From: Thalassobius sp047123305
Lineage (GTDB): Bacteria > Pseudomonadota > Alphaproteobacteria > Rhodobacterales > Rhodobacteraceae
DNA: 64,000 bases
Direction of reading: 5' to 3'
Assembly (NCBI RefSeq): GCF_047123305.1
Contig: NZ_CP138918.1
Coordinates: 1,178,001 to 1,242,000 of the forward strand
Shown one piece after another: positions 42,848-51,875 of the stretch; position 1 is the first letter of the stretch; every line of letters starts with the position of its first letter. A program made the translations under genes and the position numbers. Below the pieces are notes generated by a model that saw only the letters and a list, made by a program, of their open reading frames with translations, did not search any database and was not told where the DNA came from.

Positions 42848-43955
42848 AGGGTGTCCCCGCTGCGGTTTCAGACAGGCCACCGTTTTCGGAAACTTCAAGG
42901 TATTGCGCGCGGTCGCCAAGGCTGGTGAACAGTTCCGGGCCGGTGCCTGTCATCCAGGCCTGCGCGCCAAAGCCGCAAATCTCATCATAAAGCGCAGCCA
43001 GCCGGGCGGCATCCAGATGTGCGGCCACCTCATCCAACAGCAGGATCGGCGGCATGCCGATCTGGTCTGACAGGGCGCGGGCATTGGCAAGGATCAGCGA
43101 CACCAAAAGCGCTTTTTGTTCGCCGGTTGAACAATCCCGCGCGGGAACCGATTTGGCGGCAAACACGCCATAGAGATCGGTGCGGTGCGGCCCAACCAGC
43201 GACCGTCCTGCTGCAATATCGCGGAACCGGCTTTCCTCCAGCGCGGTTTGCAGATCTTCTGCCGTCACCGGCATCTCGCCTTCGCTTTGGGTCAGTTCCA
43301 GCGCTGCGGTGGGGAAGGCGGTTTCGGCTGCGGCCTGCGCTTGCGCCAGAGCTTCGAGCGTTTTCAGCCGGTTGTTGTGTATCACCGCCCCCTGTTCGGC
43401 CATCTGTGCCTCAAGCGCTTTGTACCAGAAGGCGTCGCGCTGCTGGTCCTTGAGCAGGCGATTGCGTTCGCGCATCGCCTTTTCATAGGTCAGGGTCGCC
43501 TCACCATGGGATGGAAAAAATGACAGCGCCATACGGTCCAGAAAGCGGCGGCGGCCTTCGGCGCCCTCGATCCACAGACGGTCCATTGAGGGGATCAGCC
43601 ACAGCACCCGCGCCAGCTTTGCCAGTTCCAGCTGCGGCTGGGATTTGCCGTCTATCTTCAGTTGACGGGCCGCGCCACCTTCGGACCAGATTTCAATTTC
43701 GGAATGTTGGGTGTCGCGCTGCAACAGGCCGGTCAGTTTCCAGCCCAGGGCCTCGGGTCGGCGGGTCATATCCTCGGCCGAGGCGCGGCGCAGCCCGCGG
43801 CCGGGGGAAATCAGCGAAACCGCCTCAAGGATATTGGTCTTGCCCGAGCCATTGGCGCCATAGATCGCCACGGGCCGCCCGTCACATTGAATCTCCGCCC
43901 GCTTATGCGAACGGAAATGCGAAAGTGTCAGGGATTTGAGTGCAAGCTCTGCCAT
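42840..43955 (-). CDS. recF: DNA replication and repair protein RecF
   Basis: A 371-residue SMC-like ATPase that loads RecA at gaps with RecO and RecR. Walker A is AIYGANGSGKTNILEAVSLI (about 28-47), the linker has WLIPSMDRLWIEGAEGRRRF and LDRMALSF, and the signature and Walker B parts are DCSTGEQKALLVSLILA and ILLLDEVAAHLDAARLA. It lies 48 bases after dnaN and overlaps an EPS epimerase gene by 8 bases, which is unusual for a replication gene. Confidence 0.95.
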   Translation of the reverse strand: MAELALKSLTLSHFRSHKRAEIQCDGRPVAIYGANGSGKTNILEAVSLISPGRGLRRASAEDMTRRPEALGWKLTGLLQRDTQHSEIEIWSEGGAARQLKIDGKSQPQLELAKLARVLWLIPSMDRLWIEGAEGRRRFLDRMALSFFPSHGEATLTYEKAMRERNRLLKDQQRDAFWYKALEAQMAEQGAVIHNNRLKTLEALAQAQAAAETAFPTAALELTQSEGEMPVTAEDLQTALEESRFRDIAAGRSLVGPHRTDLYGVFAAKSVPARDCSTGEQKALLVSLILANARALSDQIGMPPILLLDEVAAHLDAARLAALYDEICGFGAQAWMTGTGPELFTSLGDRAQYLEVSENGGLSETAAGTPYG

Positions 43956-44003
43956 TTGGGGGCGGCGTTTTCCGGATTAGAAAACGCCCGCATTGCCGGA
44001 GGT

Positions 44004-45122
44004 TCAGACGCGCATCGGCATGACGACGTAGACGGCGGAGGTGTCGCTGCCTTCGCGCATCAGGGTCGGGTCGCCCGAGGAGTTGAACATGAACACGGCG
44101 TTTTCACGGTCCACCTGGCTGGCGATTTCCAGCAGGTATTTGGCGTTGAAACCGATTTCCAGACGTTCGTCACTATAGGCCACGGCCAGCTCTTCTTCGG
44201 CAGCACCGCTATCTGGGGCGTTGACCGACAGGATCAGACGGTCCTCATCCAGCGACATTTTCACCGCACGCGACCGTTCCGAGGACACGGTGGCCACCCG
44301 GTCCACAGCCGAGGCAAATTCCGAAGCATCCACTTCCATCTTGCGGGTGTTGCCCATCGGGATGACGCGGCTGTAATCGGGGAAAGTGCCGTCAATGACC
44401 TTGGAGGTCAGGGTGATGTTCGGGGTGGCAAAGCGGATCTTGGTCTCGCTCACCGACACGGCGATCAGCATCTCGTCGTCGTCCAGCAGCTTGCGCAGCT
44501 CGCCCACGGTTTTGCGGGGTACGATGACACCGGGCATGTCGCCGGCTTCCATCGGCAGATCAGCGTCGATGCGGGCCAGACGGTGGCCATCGGTGGCCAC
44601 GGCGCGCAGCACCTTACCGTTTTCGCTGTCAGAGACGTGCAGATAGACGCCGTTCAGATAATAGCGGGTCTCTTCGGTCGAGATGGCGAATTTGGATTTG
44701 TCGAACAGGCGGCGCATCACCGGCGCGGGGGCCGAGAAGTTGCTGTCATATTCGGCGCTGGCCATGACCGGGAAATCTTCTTTTGGCAGGGTTGCCAGAT
44801 TGAAGTTCGAACGGCCCGCTTCGACGGTCAGGCGACCGGCAACGCTGTCTTCGGACAGGGTGACCAAAGCGCCATCGGGCAGTTTACGGACAATTTCATG
44901 CAGGGTGACGGCGGAAACGGTGGTGGCCCCGGCCTTTTCAACCTGTGCGTTGGCCTTATCCACCACTTCGATGTCCAGATCGGTGGCGCGGAACTGCACG
45001 GTATCGCCTTCGGCTTCGATCAGCACGTTGGCCAGGATCGGAATGGTGTTGCGCCGTTCGACAACCGACTGCGCCTGAGAAACGGCCTTGAGCAGCGTCC
45101 CACGTTCGATGCTGAATTTCAT
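44004..45122 (-). CDS. dnaN: DNA polymerase III beta clamp
   Basis: A 372-residue sliding clamp of normal length. The start MKFSIERGTLLKAVSQAQSV fits the family, with later VERRNTIPILANVLIEA, TRYYLNGVYLH, DGHRLARIDADLP and a C-terminal VYVVMPMRV. The ATG at 45122 is preferred over a longer frame that starts at 45167 in non-homologous sequence. It lies 192 bases after dnaA in the same direction. No gene is seen in that gap. Confidence 0.96.
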   Translation of the reverse strand: MKFSIERGTLLKAVSQAQSVVERRNTIPILANVLIEAEGDTVQFRATDLDIEVVDKANAQVEKAGATTVSAVTLHEIVRKLPDGALVTLSEDSVAGRLTVEAGRSNFNLATLPKEDFPVMASAEYDSNFSAPAPVMRRLFDKSKFAISTEETRYYLNGVYLHVSDSENGKVLRAVATDGHRLARIDADLPMEAGDMPGVIVPRKTVGELRKLLDDDEMLIAVSVSETKIRFATPNITLTSKVIDGTFPDYSRVIPMGNTRKMEVDASEFASAVDRVATVSSERSRAVKMSLDEDRLILSVNAPDSGAAEEELAVAYSDERLEIGFNAKYLLEIASQVDRENAVFMFNSSGDPTLMREGSDTSAVYVVMPMRV

Positions 45123-45314
45123 TTCCTCGCTCCTATCCCTGTGCGGCCCATATTTGGGGGAGTGCAAGGTATCGCATTCCCGAAGGGCCTCAAGCCTTTT
45201 CTTGGTTTCTCTGATGGATTGCCGGGGGCGTCAAGTAGATGGGCGCCGCAAGCTGTGCTTGGGACGCCCATCAATTTGGTTCTGTGACGCTTTTGACGCT
45301 TTACGTTGCGTTGA

Positions 45315-46766
45315 TCACGCTTCCAGCGCGCGGCGCAGCATTTCCAGATCTTCGGCGATCTGACCGTCCTGCTGGCGCAATTCTTCGATGCGTTTCACCC
45401 CGTGCATGACGGTGGTGTGGTCACGACCGCCAAAGCGACGGCCGATTTCCGGCAAGCTGCGGCTGGTCAGCTGTTTGCACAGATACATCGCCACCTGACG
45501 CGGGCGGGCATAGGTGCGCACACGTTTCGGGCCGATCATATCGCTGAGGCGGATGTTGTAATGTTCCGACACTTTGCGTTGGATCTCTTCAACGGTGATC
45601 TTACGCTCCGAGGCGCGCAGAACATCTGCCAGACAATCCTGGGTCAGCTCCATTGTGATCGGGCGACCAACCAGCGAGGCAAAGGCAAAGAGGCGGGTCA
45701 GCGCACCTTCCAGTACACGCACGTTGGTGCTGATGCGGTGGGCGAGGAATTCCAGAACACCAGGGGCCAATTCCAGACCGGGGTATTGGGCCGAGTGTTG
45801 TTCGACCTTGGACTGCAGAATGCCAAGGCGCAGCTCATAGTCGGTCGGGTGCAGGTCGACGACTAGACCACATTGCAGACGCGACTTGATGCGGTCTTCG
45901 AGGTCTTTGATCTCACCGGGGGCGCGATCGGCCGAGATGATGATTTGTTTGTTCTGATCCACCAGCGCGTTGAAGGTGTGGAAGAACTCTTCCTGGGTGC
46001 TGTCTTTGCCGGCGATGAACTGCACGTCATCCACCATCAGCACGTCCACCGAGCGGAACAGCTGTTTGAAGTCCATCATCTTGCGGTCGCGCAGCGCCTG
46101 CACAAACCGGTACATGAACTGTTCTGCCGACAGGTACACCACGTTCAGATCGGGGCGGTTGGTCTGCAGTTCCCAGGCGATGGCGTGCATCAGGTGGGTC
46201 TTACCAAGGCCAACGCCACCATAAAGGAACAGCGGGTTGAAAGTGACAGGGCCGCCTTCGGCAACGCGGCGGGCGGCAGCATGGGCCAGTTCGTTCGGCT
46301 TGCCGACAACAAAGGTGTCAAAGGTGAAACGTGAATCCAGAGGAGCACCGGGCAGCAGGTCTTCGCGGGCGGCCTGCGGGGCGGCGGCATCCTGCGCGAT
46401 ATCTGCGGCGGCTGCGGGGGCAACATCGCTGGGTTCTGCCAGTCGGGGCTGGGCGACTGGGGTCATCTGTACGGGGGTATCGGCACCGGCACCAACCGTG
46501 GCACGCGCAGTGGCGCGCGGGGCCGAGGTGCCCACACGGAAGTGGATGCGGCGCACGTCTTCGCCTGCTTCGCTCAGCTTGTGCAAAATCAGATCACCAA
46601 AGTTTTGGGACACGTAGTTGCCCAAGAAGGTGGTCGGCACCTGGAAAGTTGCCACGCCTTCGGAGATCTCAAGGAACTCCAGCGGTTCGATCCAGGTTGC
46701 AAAATTATTCTTACCAACTGTTGTCAGAAGGTTCTGTTGTAGTTGGCCCCACTGTTCCTGCGTCAT
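45315..46766 (-). CDS. dnaA: Chromosomal replication initiator DnaA
   Basis: A 483-residue initiator that binds DnaA boxes and opens oriC. Domain I starts MTQEQWGQLQQNLLTTVGKN; a variable linker follows (about 90-150). The AAA+ domain has Walker A LFLYGGVGLGKTHLMHAIAW and Walker B VDVLMVDDVQFIAGKDSTQ; the DNA-binding domain IV has LPEIGRRFGGRDHTTVMHGV. The ATG at 46766 is preceded by GGGGA; an in-frame ATG nine bases further up is also possible. It is the first gene of the dnaA-dnaN-recF run. Confidence 0.96.
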   Translation of the reverse strand: MTQEQWGQLQQNLLTTVGKNNFATWIEPLEFLEISEGVATFQVPTTFLGNYVSQNFGDLILHKLSEAGEDVRRIHFRVGTSAPRATARATVGAGADTPVQMTPVAQPRLAEPSDVAPAAAADIAQDAAAPQAAREDLLPGAPLDSRFTFDTFVVGKPNELAHAAARRVAEGGPVTFNPLFLYGGVGLGKTHLMHAIAWELQTNRPDLNVVYLSAEQFMYRFVQALRDRKMMDFKQLFRSVDVLMVDDVQFIAGKDSTQEEFFHTFNALVDQNKQIIISADRAPGEIKDLEDRIKSRLQCGLVVDLHPTDYELRLGILQSKVEQHSAQYPGLELAPGVLEFLAHRISTNVRVLEGALTRLFAFASLVGRPITMELTQDCLADVLRASERKITVEEIQRKVSEHYNIRLSDMIGPKRVRTYARPRQVAMYLCKQLTSRSLPEIGRRFGGRDHTTVMHGVKRIEELRQQDGQIAEDLEMLRRALEA

Positions 46767-47277
46767 GTTCCCCATTCCAGCCTGTTCTATTCTTTCATTG
46801 CTCAGCGCCTGCACCTGCGCCGCAAAACTCGTACCAACTTGGCCGCAGACAAAAACAATCCGGTCCGGTGCAGCATAGATGCAACGGTCGAATCGTCCAA
46901 ATCTGGACCGAACTCAGCGCCACACACCGCAAACACATAGCGCTCCATCCCCCAACAGAGCGTTACAACGGTGCGCTTTGTGGCGCGCGATATTAGGACG
47001 GGCAAGGCAATAGCCTCCGCAGCCCGCTGTCATTACACATCCACTGCAAGGATGCGCTTCAGCTGGGCTGCGTCGTCACGTACGGGGCCGAATGGTCGGT
47101 TACCTAACGTGGACGCCTGTCCCCCCAGGGCGATGTGAATCGCTGTGAGGGGAAGCTAGCAATTCGGCCTGCCGAGTCGCAACTGAACTTCTGGTCTTGA
47201 CTCGGAGAATCCCAAAAAGAATCTCTCGGGCCGAATTTTTTTGCAACACAGGGCTGAAATTACTTGCAGGTAAACGA
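46767..47277. promoter_or_regulatory. Non-coding region between rpsT and dnaA
   Basis: These 511 bases hold no credible gene. They must contain the dnaA promoter and its leader. No consensus DnaA box (TTWTNCACA) was found here by eye; the closest is CATTACACA near 47031, with two mismatches. There is no obvious AT-rich unwinding stretch either, so the sequence does not support an origin of replication at this place. The 3' part leads to the rpsT terminator. Confidence 0.5.
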
Positions 47278-47309
47278 AAAAAGGCGCCACCGAATCGGGG
47301 CGCCTTTTT
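47278..47309 (-). terminator. Terminator of rpsT
   Basis: AAAAAGGCGCC (47278-47288) pairs perfectly with GGCGCCTTTTT (47299-47309) around a 10-base loop, with A-runs and T-runs on both outer sides. It lies 30 bases past the rpsT stop. Confidence 0.88.
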
Positions 47310-47338
47310 CAATAATTACAAAGGGTTCGCTTATCCGA

Positions 47339-47602
47339 TTAGCCCAGTGCCTTCACGCGCGAAGCGAGACGGGACATTTTGCGGGCAGCAGTGTTCTTGT
47401 GGAAGACACCTTTGGTCACGCCACGCATCAGTTCGGGCTGAGCGGCACGCAGAGCGGCGGTTGCGGCGTCTTTGTCGCCGGAAGCAATCGCTTCTTCAAC
47501 TTTACGCAGGTAGGTGCGGATGCGCGAGCGACGGGCTTTGTTTACTGCAAAACGTGCTTCGTTCTGACGGGCGCGTTTCTTTGCCTGGGGCGAATTTGCC
47601 AT
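47339..47602 (-). CDS. rpsT: 30S ribosomal protein S20
   Basis: An 87-residue basic protein with the S20 signature: MANSPQAKKRARQNEARFAV, NKARRSRIRTYLRKVEEAI and the C-terminal VTKGVFHKNTAARKMSRLAS. It binds 16S rRNA in the 30S body. Leftward, between the enoyl-CoA hydratase gene and dnaA, an arrangement seen in Rhodobacterales. Confidence 0.97.
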   Translation of the reverse strand: MANSPQAKKRARQNEARFAVNKARRSRIRTYLRKVEEAIASGDKDAATAALRAAQPELMRGVTKGVFHKNTAARKMSRLASRVKALG

Positions 47603-47750
47603 TTCGAATCTTCCCTAAGGTTCGGGGTTATAAGTCAATTAGCACGTGCCCCCACCTGACAGCATTCTGTCGGGAATCATTCTAGCCAGAGCGGGCTTCA
47701 CGCGCATGTCTGGTGGCTCTTTTACGCAAGACTGGCGGAGATGCAATAGA

Positions 47751-47776
47751 AAAACGGGCCGCAAAGCAGCCCGTTT
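47751..47776 (-). terminator. Terminator of the enoyl-CoA hydratase gene
   Basis: AAACGGGC (47752-47759) pairs with GCCCGTTT (47769-47776) around 9 bases; reading leftward the stem is followed by a T-run (complement of the A-run at 47751 and before). It lies 34 bases past the stop. Confidence 0.75.
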
Positions 47777-47809
47777 CCCTTATTTCTATGATTCTCGACG
47801 ATTCGGCGC

Positions 47810-48586
47810 TTACTTGTCGCGGAACTGCGGCGTGCGCTTGTCGATGAAGGCGGCCATGCCCTCTTTCTGGTCTTCGGTCGCAAAGGTCGAATGGAACAGA
47901 CGACGTTCAAACAGCAGACCTTGGCTCAGCGGCACTTCAAACGAGTGATTCACCGCTTCCTTGATCGCCATCACCGAGATCATCGACTTCTCGGCGATCT
48001 TGGCGGCCGCGCCCATGGCTTCTTCCATCAGCTTTTTCGCCGGCACAATGCGCGACACAAGGCCCGCGCGTTCGGCTTCTTCGGCGTCCATGAAACGACC
48101 CGTCAGGTTCATATCCATCGCCTTGGCTTTGCCAATCGCCTGGGTCAGACGCTGGGTGCCACCGATGCCGGCCATCACACCCAGGTTCACTTCGGGCTGG
48201 CCGAATTTGGCGGTGTCCGAGCAGATGATGAAATCACACATCATCGCCAGCTCACAGCCGCCGCCCAGCGCATAGCCAGAAACGGCCGCGATGATCGGTT
48301 TGCGTGTGCGGGTGACGGTGGCGCATTCTTCCCCGAACAGGTCTTCCAGGAAGACATCGGTGTAGCTCTTCTCGCTCATCATCTTGATGTCGGCACCGGC
48401 GGCAAACGCCTTCTCATTGCCGGTCAGGACGATGCAGCGCACCTTGTCGTTGGCTTGGGCCGATTTCATCGCGTCAGCAAGCTCGGTCAGCAACTGCGCA
48501 TTCAGCGCATTCATTGCATCGGGGCGATTCAGTTTCACCAGCGCAATGTGGTCTTCTACTTCGACGATGATCGTCTCATAGGCCAT
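47810..48586 (-). CDS. Enoyl-CoA hydratase
   Basis: A 258-residue crotonase-fold enzyme that hydrates 2-enoyl-CoA in fatty acid or butyrate/amino acid breakdown. The oxyanion-hole motifs are AFAAGADIKMMSEKSY (about 60-75) and KPIIAAVSGYALGGGCELAM (about 96-115); catalytic Glu residues are in GGGCELAMMCDF and GQPEVNLGVMAGIGGTQRL. Length and motifs match the FadB1x/PaaF-like short-chain group. It follows mutM leftward by 63 bases. Confidence 0.93.
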   Translation of the reverse strand: MAYETIIVEVEDHIALVKLNRPDAMNALNAQLLTELADAMKSAQANDKVRCIVLTGNEKAFAAGADIKMMSEKSYTDVFLEDLFGEECATVTRTRKPIIAAVSGYALGGGCELAMMCDFIICSDTAKFGQPEVNLGVMAGIGGTQRLTQAIGKAKAMDMNLTGRFMDAEEAERAGLVSRIVPAKKLMEEAMGAAAKIAEKSMISVMAIKEAVNHSFEVPLSQGLLFERRLFHSTFATEDQKEGMAAFIDKRTPQFRDK

Positions 48587-48649
48587 GTATTCAGCTTTCG
48601 TTATTCCGGTCAGTCCCGATTACTGGACAATCCCGACGGCTGGATCAAG

Positions 48650-49501
48650 CTATCTTTGACATCGCGGGCAGTAAAAACTCGACCGGCCCGATTGCACAAT
48701 CCGCGCGACCACACCGTCGCAGCCATCCCGTTTGCAAGGGGCGCCTTCGCGGTCATAGACATCGAAACGGTGTTGAAAATAACCCAATTCCCCGCCCGCG
48801 CTGCGGAAATCCTTGAGGCTGGAGCCACCCGCTTCGATGGCGTCTGACAGCACCTCGCGGATGATCGGCACCAGTGTTGCGACCTTGCGTCCCGCAATCT
48901 GACCGGCCTTGCGTTTGGGGCTGATTCCGGCGCGGTGGAGCGTTTCGCACACGTAGATGTTGCCCAGTCCCGCAATGATTCCCTGATCCAGCAACGCTGA
49001 TTTCACCGGGGTGTTTTTGCCTTTGAAAGCCGCGGTCAGATAGTTCTCGGAAAATTGGTTGCCCAATGGTTCCGGCCCCAGAACCGCCAGCAGTTTGCTG
49101 TCTTCGGCGGTGGCCGTGTCCAGCAGATCCATTGCCCCAAAGCGGCGCGGGTCGTTGAAGGTGATGCGGGCACCATTGTCCATGTCCAGAACCACATGGT
49201 CATGTTTTTCAGCCTGCGGGTGGTCATGCACAAACTGGCCCAGCGGATCACCCGAGACCAGCATCCGCCCCGACATGCCCAGATGGATCAGCAGGGTTTC
49301 ACCTGAGGCCAGATCGGCCAGAATATATTTCGACCGCCGCCGCAGCCGTTCCACCCGCTGTCCGGTCAGCCGCTCGGACATCCGGTCAGGAAAGGGCCAG
49401 CGCAGATCGGGGCGATTGATCTGCGCCTTGGCAATCACCGCCCCCTCCATCGACGGCGCCAACCCGCGCATCACGGTCTCAACTTCGGGCAATTCGGGCA
49501 T
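48650..49501 (-). CDS. mutM: Formamidopyrimidine-DNA glycosylase
   Basis: A 283-residue Fpg enzyme that excises 8-oxoguanine and formamidopyrimidines. The N-terminal catalytic PELPEVETVMRGL has Pro2 and Glu3; the helix-two-turn-helix part has LLDQGIIAGLGNIYVCETLH; the C-terminal zinc finger is CKRDGCDGVVAR ... FYCPRCQR with four Cys. Its start is divergent from ubiE, 85 bases apart. Confidence 0.95.
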   Translation of the reverse strand: MPELPEVETVMRGLAPSMEGAVIAKAQINRPDLRWPFPDRMSERLTGQRVERLRRRSKYILADLASGETLLIHLGMSGRMLVSGDPLGQFVHDHPQAEKHDHVVLDMDNGARITFNDPRRFGAMDLLDTATAEDSKLLAVLGPEPLGNQFSENYLTAAFKGKNTPVKSALLDQGIIAGLGNIYVCETLHRAGISPKRKAGQIAGRKVATLVPIIREVLSDAIEAGGSSLKDFRSAGGELGYFQHRFDVYDREGAPCKRDGCDGVVARIVQSGRSSFYCPRCQR

Positions 49502-49586
49502 TCACAACTCCAATGACATTTAGGCGCATTGCAGCGCCCTGTGAGCGCTCTATAAGGAAGGCGAGAACAACGGACTGGCAAGGCCT

Positions 49587-50339
49587 ATGACCCAGAACAG
49601 TGAAAACACCACCCACTTCGGCTTTGAAACCGTGCCCGAGTCTGAAAAGGCGGGGCGGGTTCAGGGGGTCTTTGGCTCGGTTGCGTCGAAATACGACGTG
49701 ATGAACGATGCCATGAGCATGGGCATCCACCGCATCTGGAAAGATGCGATGATGGACTGGATTGCGCCGCGCCCAGGAACCAAACTGCTGGATGTGGCGG
49801 GCGGCACCGGTGACATTTCCTTCCGCTATCTGAAACGTGCGGGCCACGGCCACGCAACGGTTTGCGATCTGACCGAACCGATGCTGGTTGAGGGCCGCAA
49901 ACGGGCGGAAGCGGCGCAGATGGCCGACAGTCTGGATTGGGTCACAGGCGACGCCATGGCTCTGCCGTTTCCCGACAACACGTTTGACACCTACACCGTC
50001 AGCTTTGGCATCCGGAACGTGACCCGCCCGCAAGAAGCCCTGAATGAGGCCTACCGGGTGCTGAAACCTGGCGGTCGTCTGATGGTGCTGGAGTTCAGCC
50101 AAATCCCCAACGACATGATGCAGAAGGCCTATGACCTTTATTCCTTCAACGTCATTCCGAAGATGGGGCAGGTCATCGCCAATGATGCGGACAGCTATCA
50201 ATATCTGGTCGAATCGATCCGCAAATTCCCCGATCAGGAGACCTTCCTGAACATGGTGAAACAGGCCGGGTTTGAGAATGCAAAATACCGCAACCTGACC
50301 ATGGGCATTGCCTGTCTGCATTCGGGGTGGAAGATCTAA
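49587..50339 (+). CDS. ubiE: Ubiquinone/menaquinone C-methyltransferase
   Basis: A 250-residue SAM-dependent methyltransferase that methylates the benzoquinol ring in ubiquinone synthesis. Family motifs: VFGSVASKYDVMNDAMSMGI (about 30-49), the SAM-binding LLDVAGGTGDISFRYLKRAG (about 68-87), FGIRNVTRPQEALNEAYRVL and LKPGGRLMVLEFS. Followed 3 bases later by ubiB, so the two form an operon. Divergent from mutM. Confidence 0.95.
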   Translation: MTQNSENTTHFGFETVPESEKAGRVQGVFGSVASKYDVMNDAMSMGIHRIWKDAMMDWIAPRPGTKLLDVAGGTGDISFRYLKRAGHGHATVCDLTEPMLVEGRKRAEAAQMADSLDWVTGDAMALPFPDNTFDTYTVSFGIRNVTRPQEALNEAYRVLKPGGRLMVLEFSQIPNDMMQKAYDLYSFNVIPKMGQVIANDADSYQYLVESIRKFPDQETFLNMVKQAGFENAKYRNLTMGIACLHSGWKI

Positions 50340-50342
50340 GCG

Positions 50343-51875
50343 ATGCGTGGACCTCACAACATCTGGCGTCTGATCCGCACGGGCGCCACGTTTGAACGCA
50401 CCGGTGCCATGGGACAGGCGCTGGACGCGATGGAGGCGCCACGCGCCATTCGTGTGGCAGCCCGTGTATTGGCCTGGCCATTCCGCTGGCTGGGTTACAA
50501 AGGTGATCCCGACATGCCTCCTGTGACCCGCGCGATCACCGCGCTGGGGCCAGCCTATATCAAATTTGGCCAGATCTTATCGACCCGCCCTGATGTGGTG
50601 GGTGATGAGATGGCGCAGCAGCTGCGGGTGTTGCAGGACAAGCTGCCGCCGTTTTCCATTGCCGAAGCGCAAAAAAGCATCGCAGACGAGCTGGGCCGTC
50701 CGGTGGATGAGGTGTTTTCCGAATTTAGCGATCCGGTGGCCGCGGCGTCCATCGCGCAGGTTCACCGGGCCCGTCGGGCCGACACCGGCGAAGAAGTTGC
50801 CGTCAAAGTGCTGCGCCCCGGTATTGAACGGGCGTTCCAGCGCGACATCGATGCTTTCTACTTTGCCGCCGATGTGATTGAGTTTCTTTCCCCCGCCTCG
50901 CGCCGGTTGCGGCCGCGCGATGTGATCGAACATTTCGAAGGCGTGGTGAAAGGTGAGTTGGACCTGCGTCTGGAAAGCGCCTCGGCCTCGGAGTTTGAGG
51001 CCAACACGGTGAGCGACGAAGGGTTCCAGCTGCCGCAAGTGCGCTGGGGCCTGTCGGGCCGCCGGGTGATGACGATGGATTGGGCAGACGGGCTGCCGCT
51101 GGGCGACAATGACGCGCTGGATGCGGCGGGGCATGATCGTCGGGCCTTGGGCGAACGGGTGTTGCAGCTGTTCCTGCGTCATGCCCTGCGTGATGGGTTT
51201 TTCCATGCTGACATGCATCAGGGCAACCTGAAGGTCCACGCCAATGGCAACATCATTGCCTATGATTTCGGCATCATGGGCCACATCGATGAATACACCC
51301 GCCGGGTCTATGCCGAGATCCTGTTTGGCTTCATCCGACGCGATTACAAGCGGGTGGCTGAGGTCCATTTTGAGGCTGGTTATGTGCCCGCCACGCAGGA
51401 TGTGGACGAATTTGCCCGCGCCCTGCGTGCGGTGGGTGAACCGATCTTTGGCATGGATGCCAGCCATATCTCGATGGGGCGGTTGCTGAACTACCTGTTC
51501 GACGTGACCGAACGTTTTGGCATGGAAACCCGGACCGAGCTGATCCTGCTGCAGCGCACCATGGTTGTTGTCGAAGGAGTCGCCCGGTCGCTGCATCCCG
51601 AGGTCAACATCTGGGAAGTCGCCAAACCGGTGGTCGAGGATTACATCAAACAAAGCATCGGCCCACGGGCGATTCTTGGCGATCTGGCCAAAACCGCTGC
51701 GGTTCTGGGCCGCTTTGGTCCGCGTCTGCCAGGTCTGGTGGAGGCGGCGCTGATCCGTCAATCCGAAGTGCCTGAAGAAGTGCGGCCGAACCGCTGGATG
51801 GGACGGGCGGCCTGGCTCACCTCGGGTGTGGTGGCAGGCGGTGTGCTCAGCTACCTGCTGGCGCACGGGCTCTGA
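50343..51875 (+). CDS. ubiB: Ubiquinone biosynthesis atypical kinase UbiB
   Basis: A 510-residue ADCK/UbiB-family membrane-associated ATPase needed for ubiquinone synthesis. The signature KxGQ-type motif is AYIKFGQILSTRPDVVGDEM (about 67-86), followed by the Ala-rich loop DPVAAASIAQVHRARRAD (about 131-148), VAVKVLRPGIERAFQRDI, and the catalytic/metal motifs FFHADMHQGN and IAYDFGIMGHID. The C-terminus is a hydrophobic tail (GVVAGGVLSYLLA). Its last 29 bases overlap the converging phosphotransferase gene. Confidence 0.94.
   Translation: MRGPHNIWRLIRTGATFERTGAMGQALDAMEAPRAIRVAARVLAWPFRWLGYKGDPDMPPVTRAITALGPAYIKFGQILSTRPDVVGDEMAQQLRVLQDKLPPFSIAEAQKSIADELGRPVDEVFSEFSDPVAAASIAQVHRARRADTGEEVAVKVLRPGIERAFQRDIDAFYFAADVIEFLSPASRRLRPRDVIEHFEGVVKGELDLRLESASASEFEANTVSDEGFQLPQVRWGLSGRRVMTMDWADGLPLGDNDALDAAGHDRRALGERVLQLFLRHALRDGFFHADMHQGNLKVHANGNIIAYDFGIMGHIDEYTRRVYAEILFGFIRRDYKRVAEVHFEAGYVPATQDVDEFARALRAVGEPIFGMDASHISMGRLLNYLFDVTERFGMETRTELILLQRTMVVVEGVARSLHPEVNIWEVAKPVVEDYIKQSIGPRAILGDLAKTAAVLGRFGPRLPGLVEAALIRQSEVPEEVRPNRWMGRAAWLTSGVVAGGVLSYLLAHGL

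Noticed and set aside
46767..47338. Origin of replication next to dnaA
   Set aside because: No consensus DnaA box cluster and no AT-rich unwinding element were found by eye. In many alphaproteobacteria oriC is not beside dnaA.
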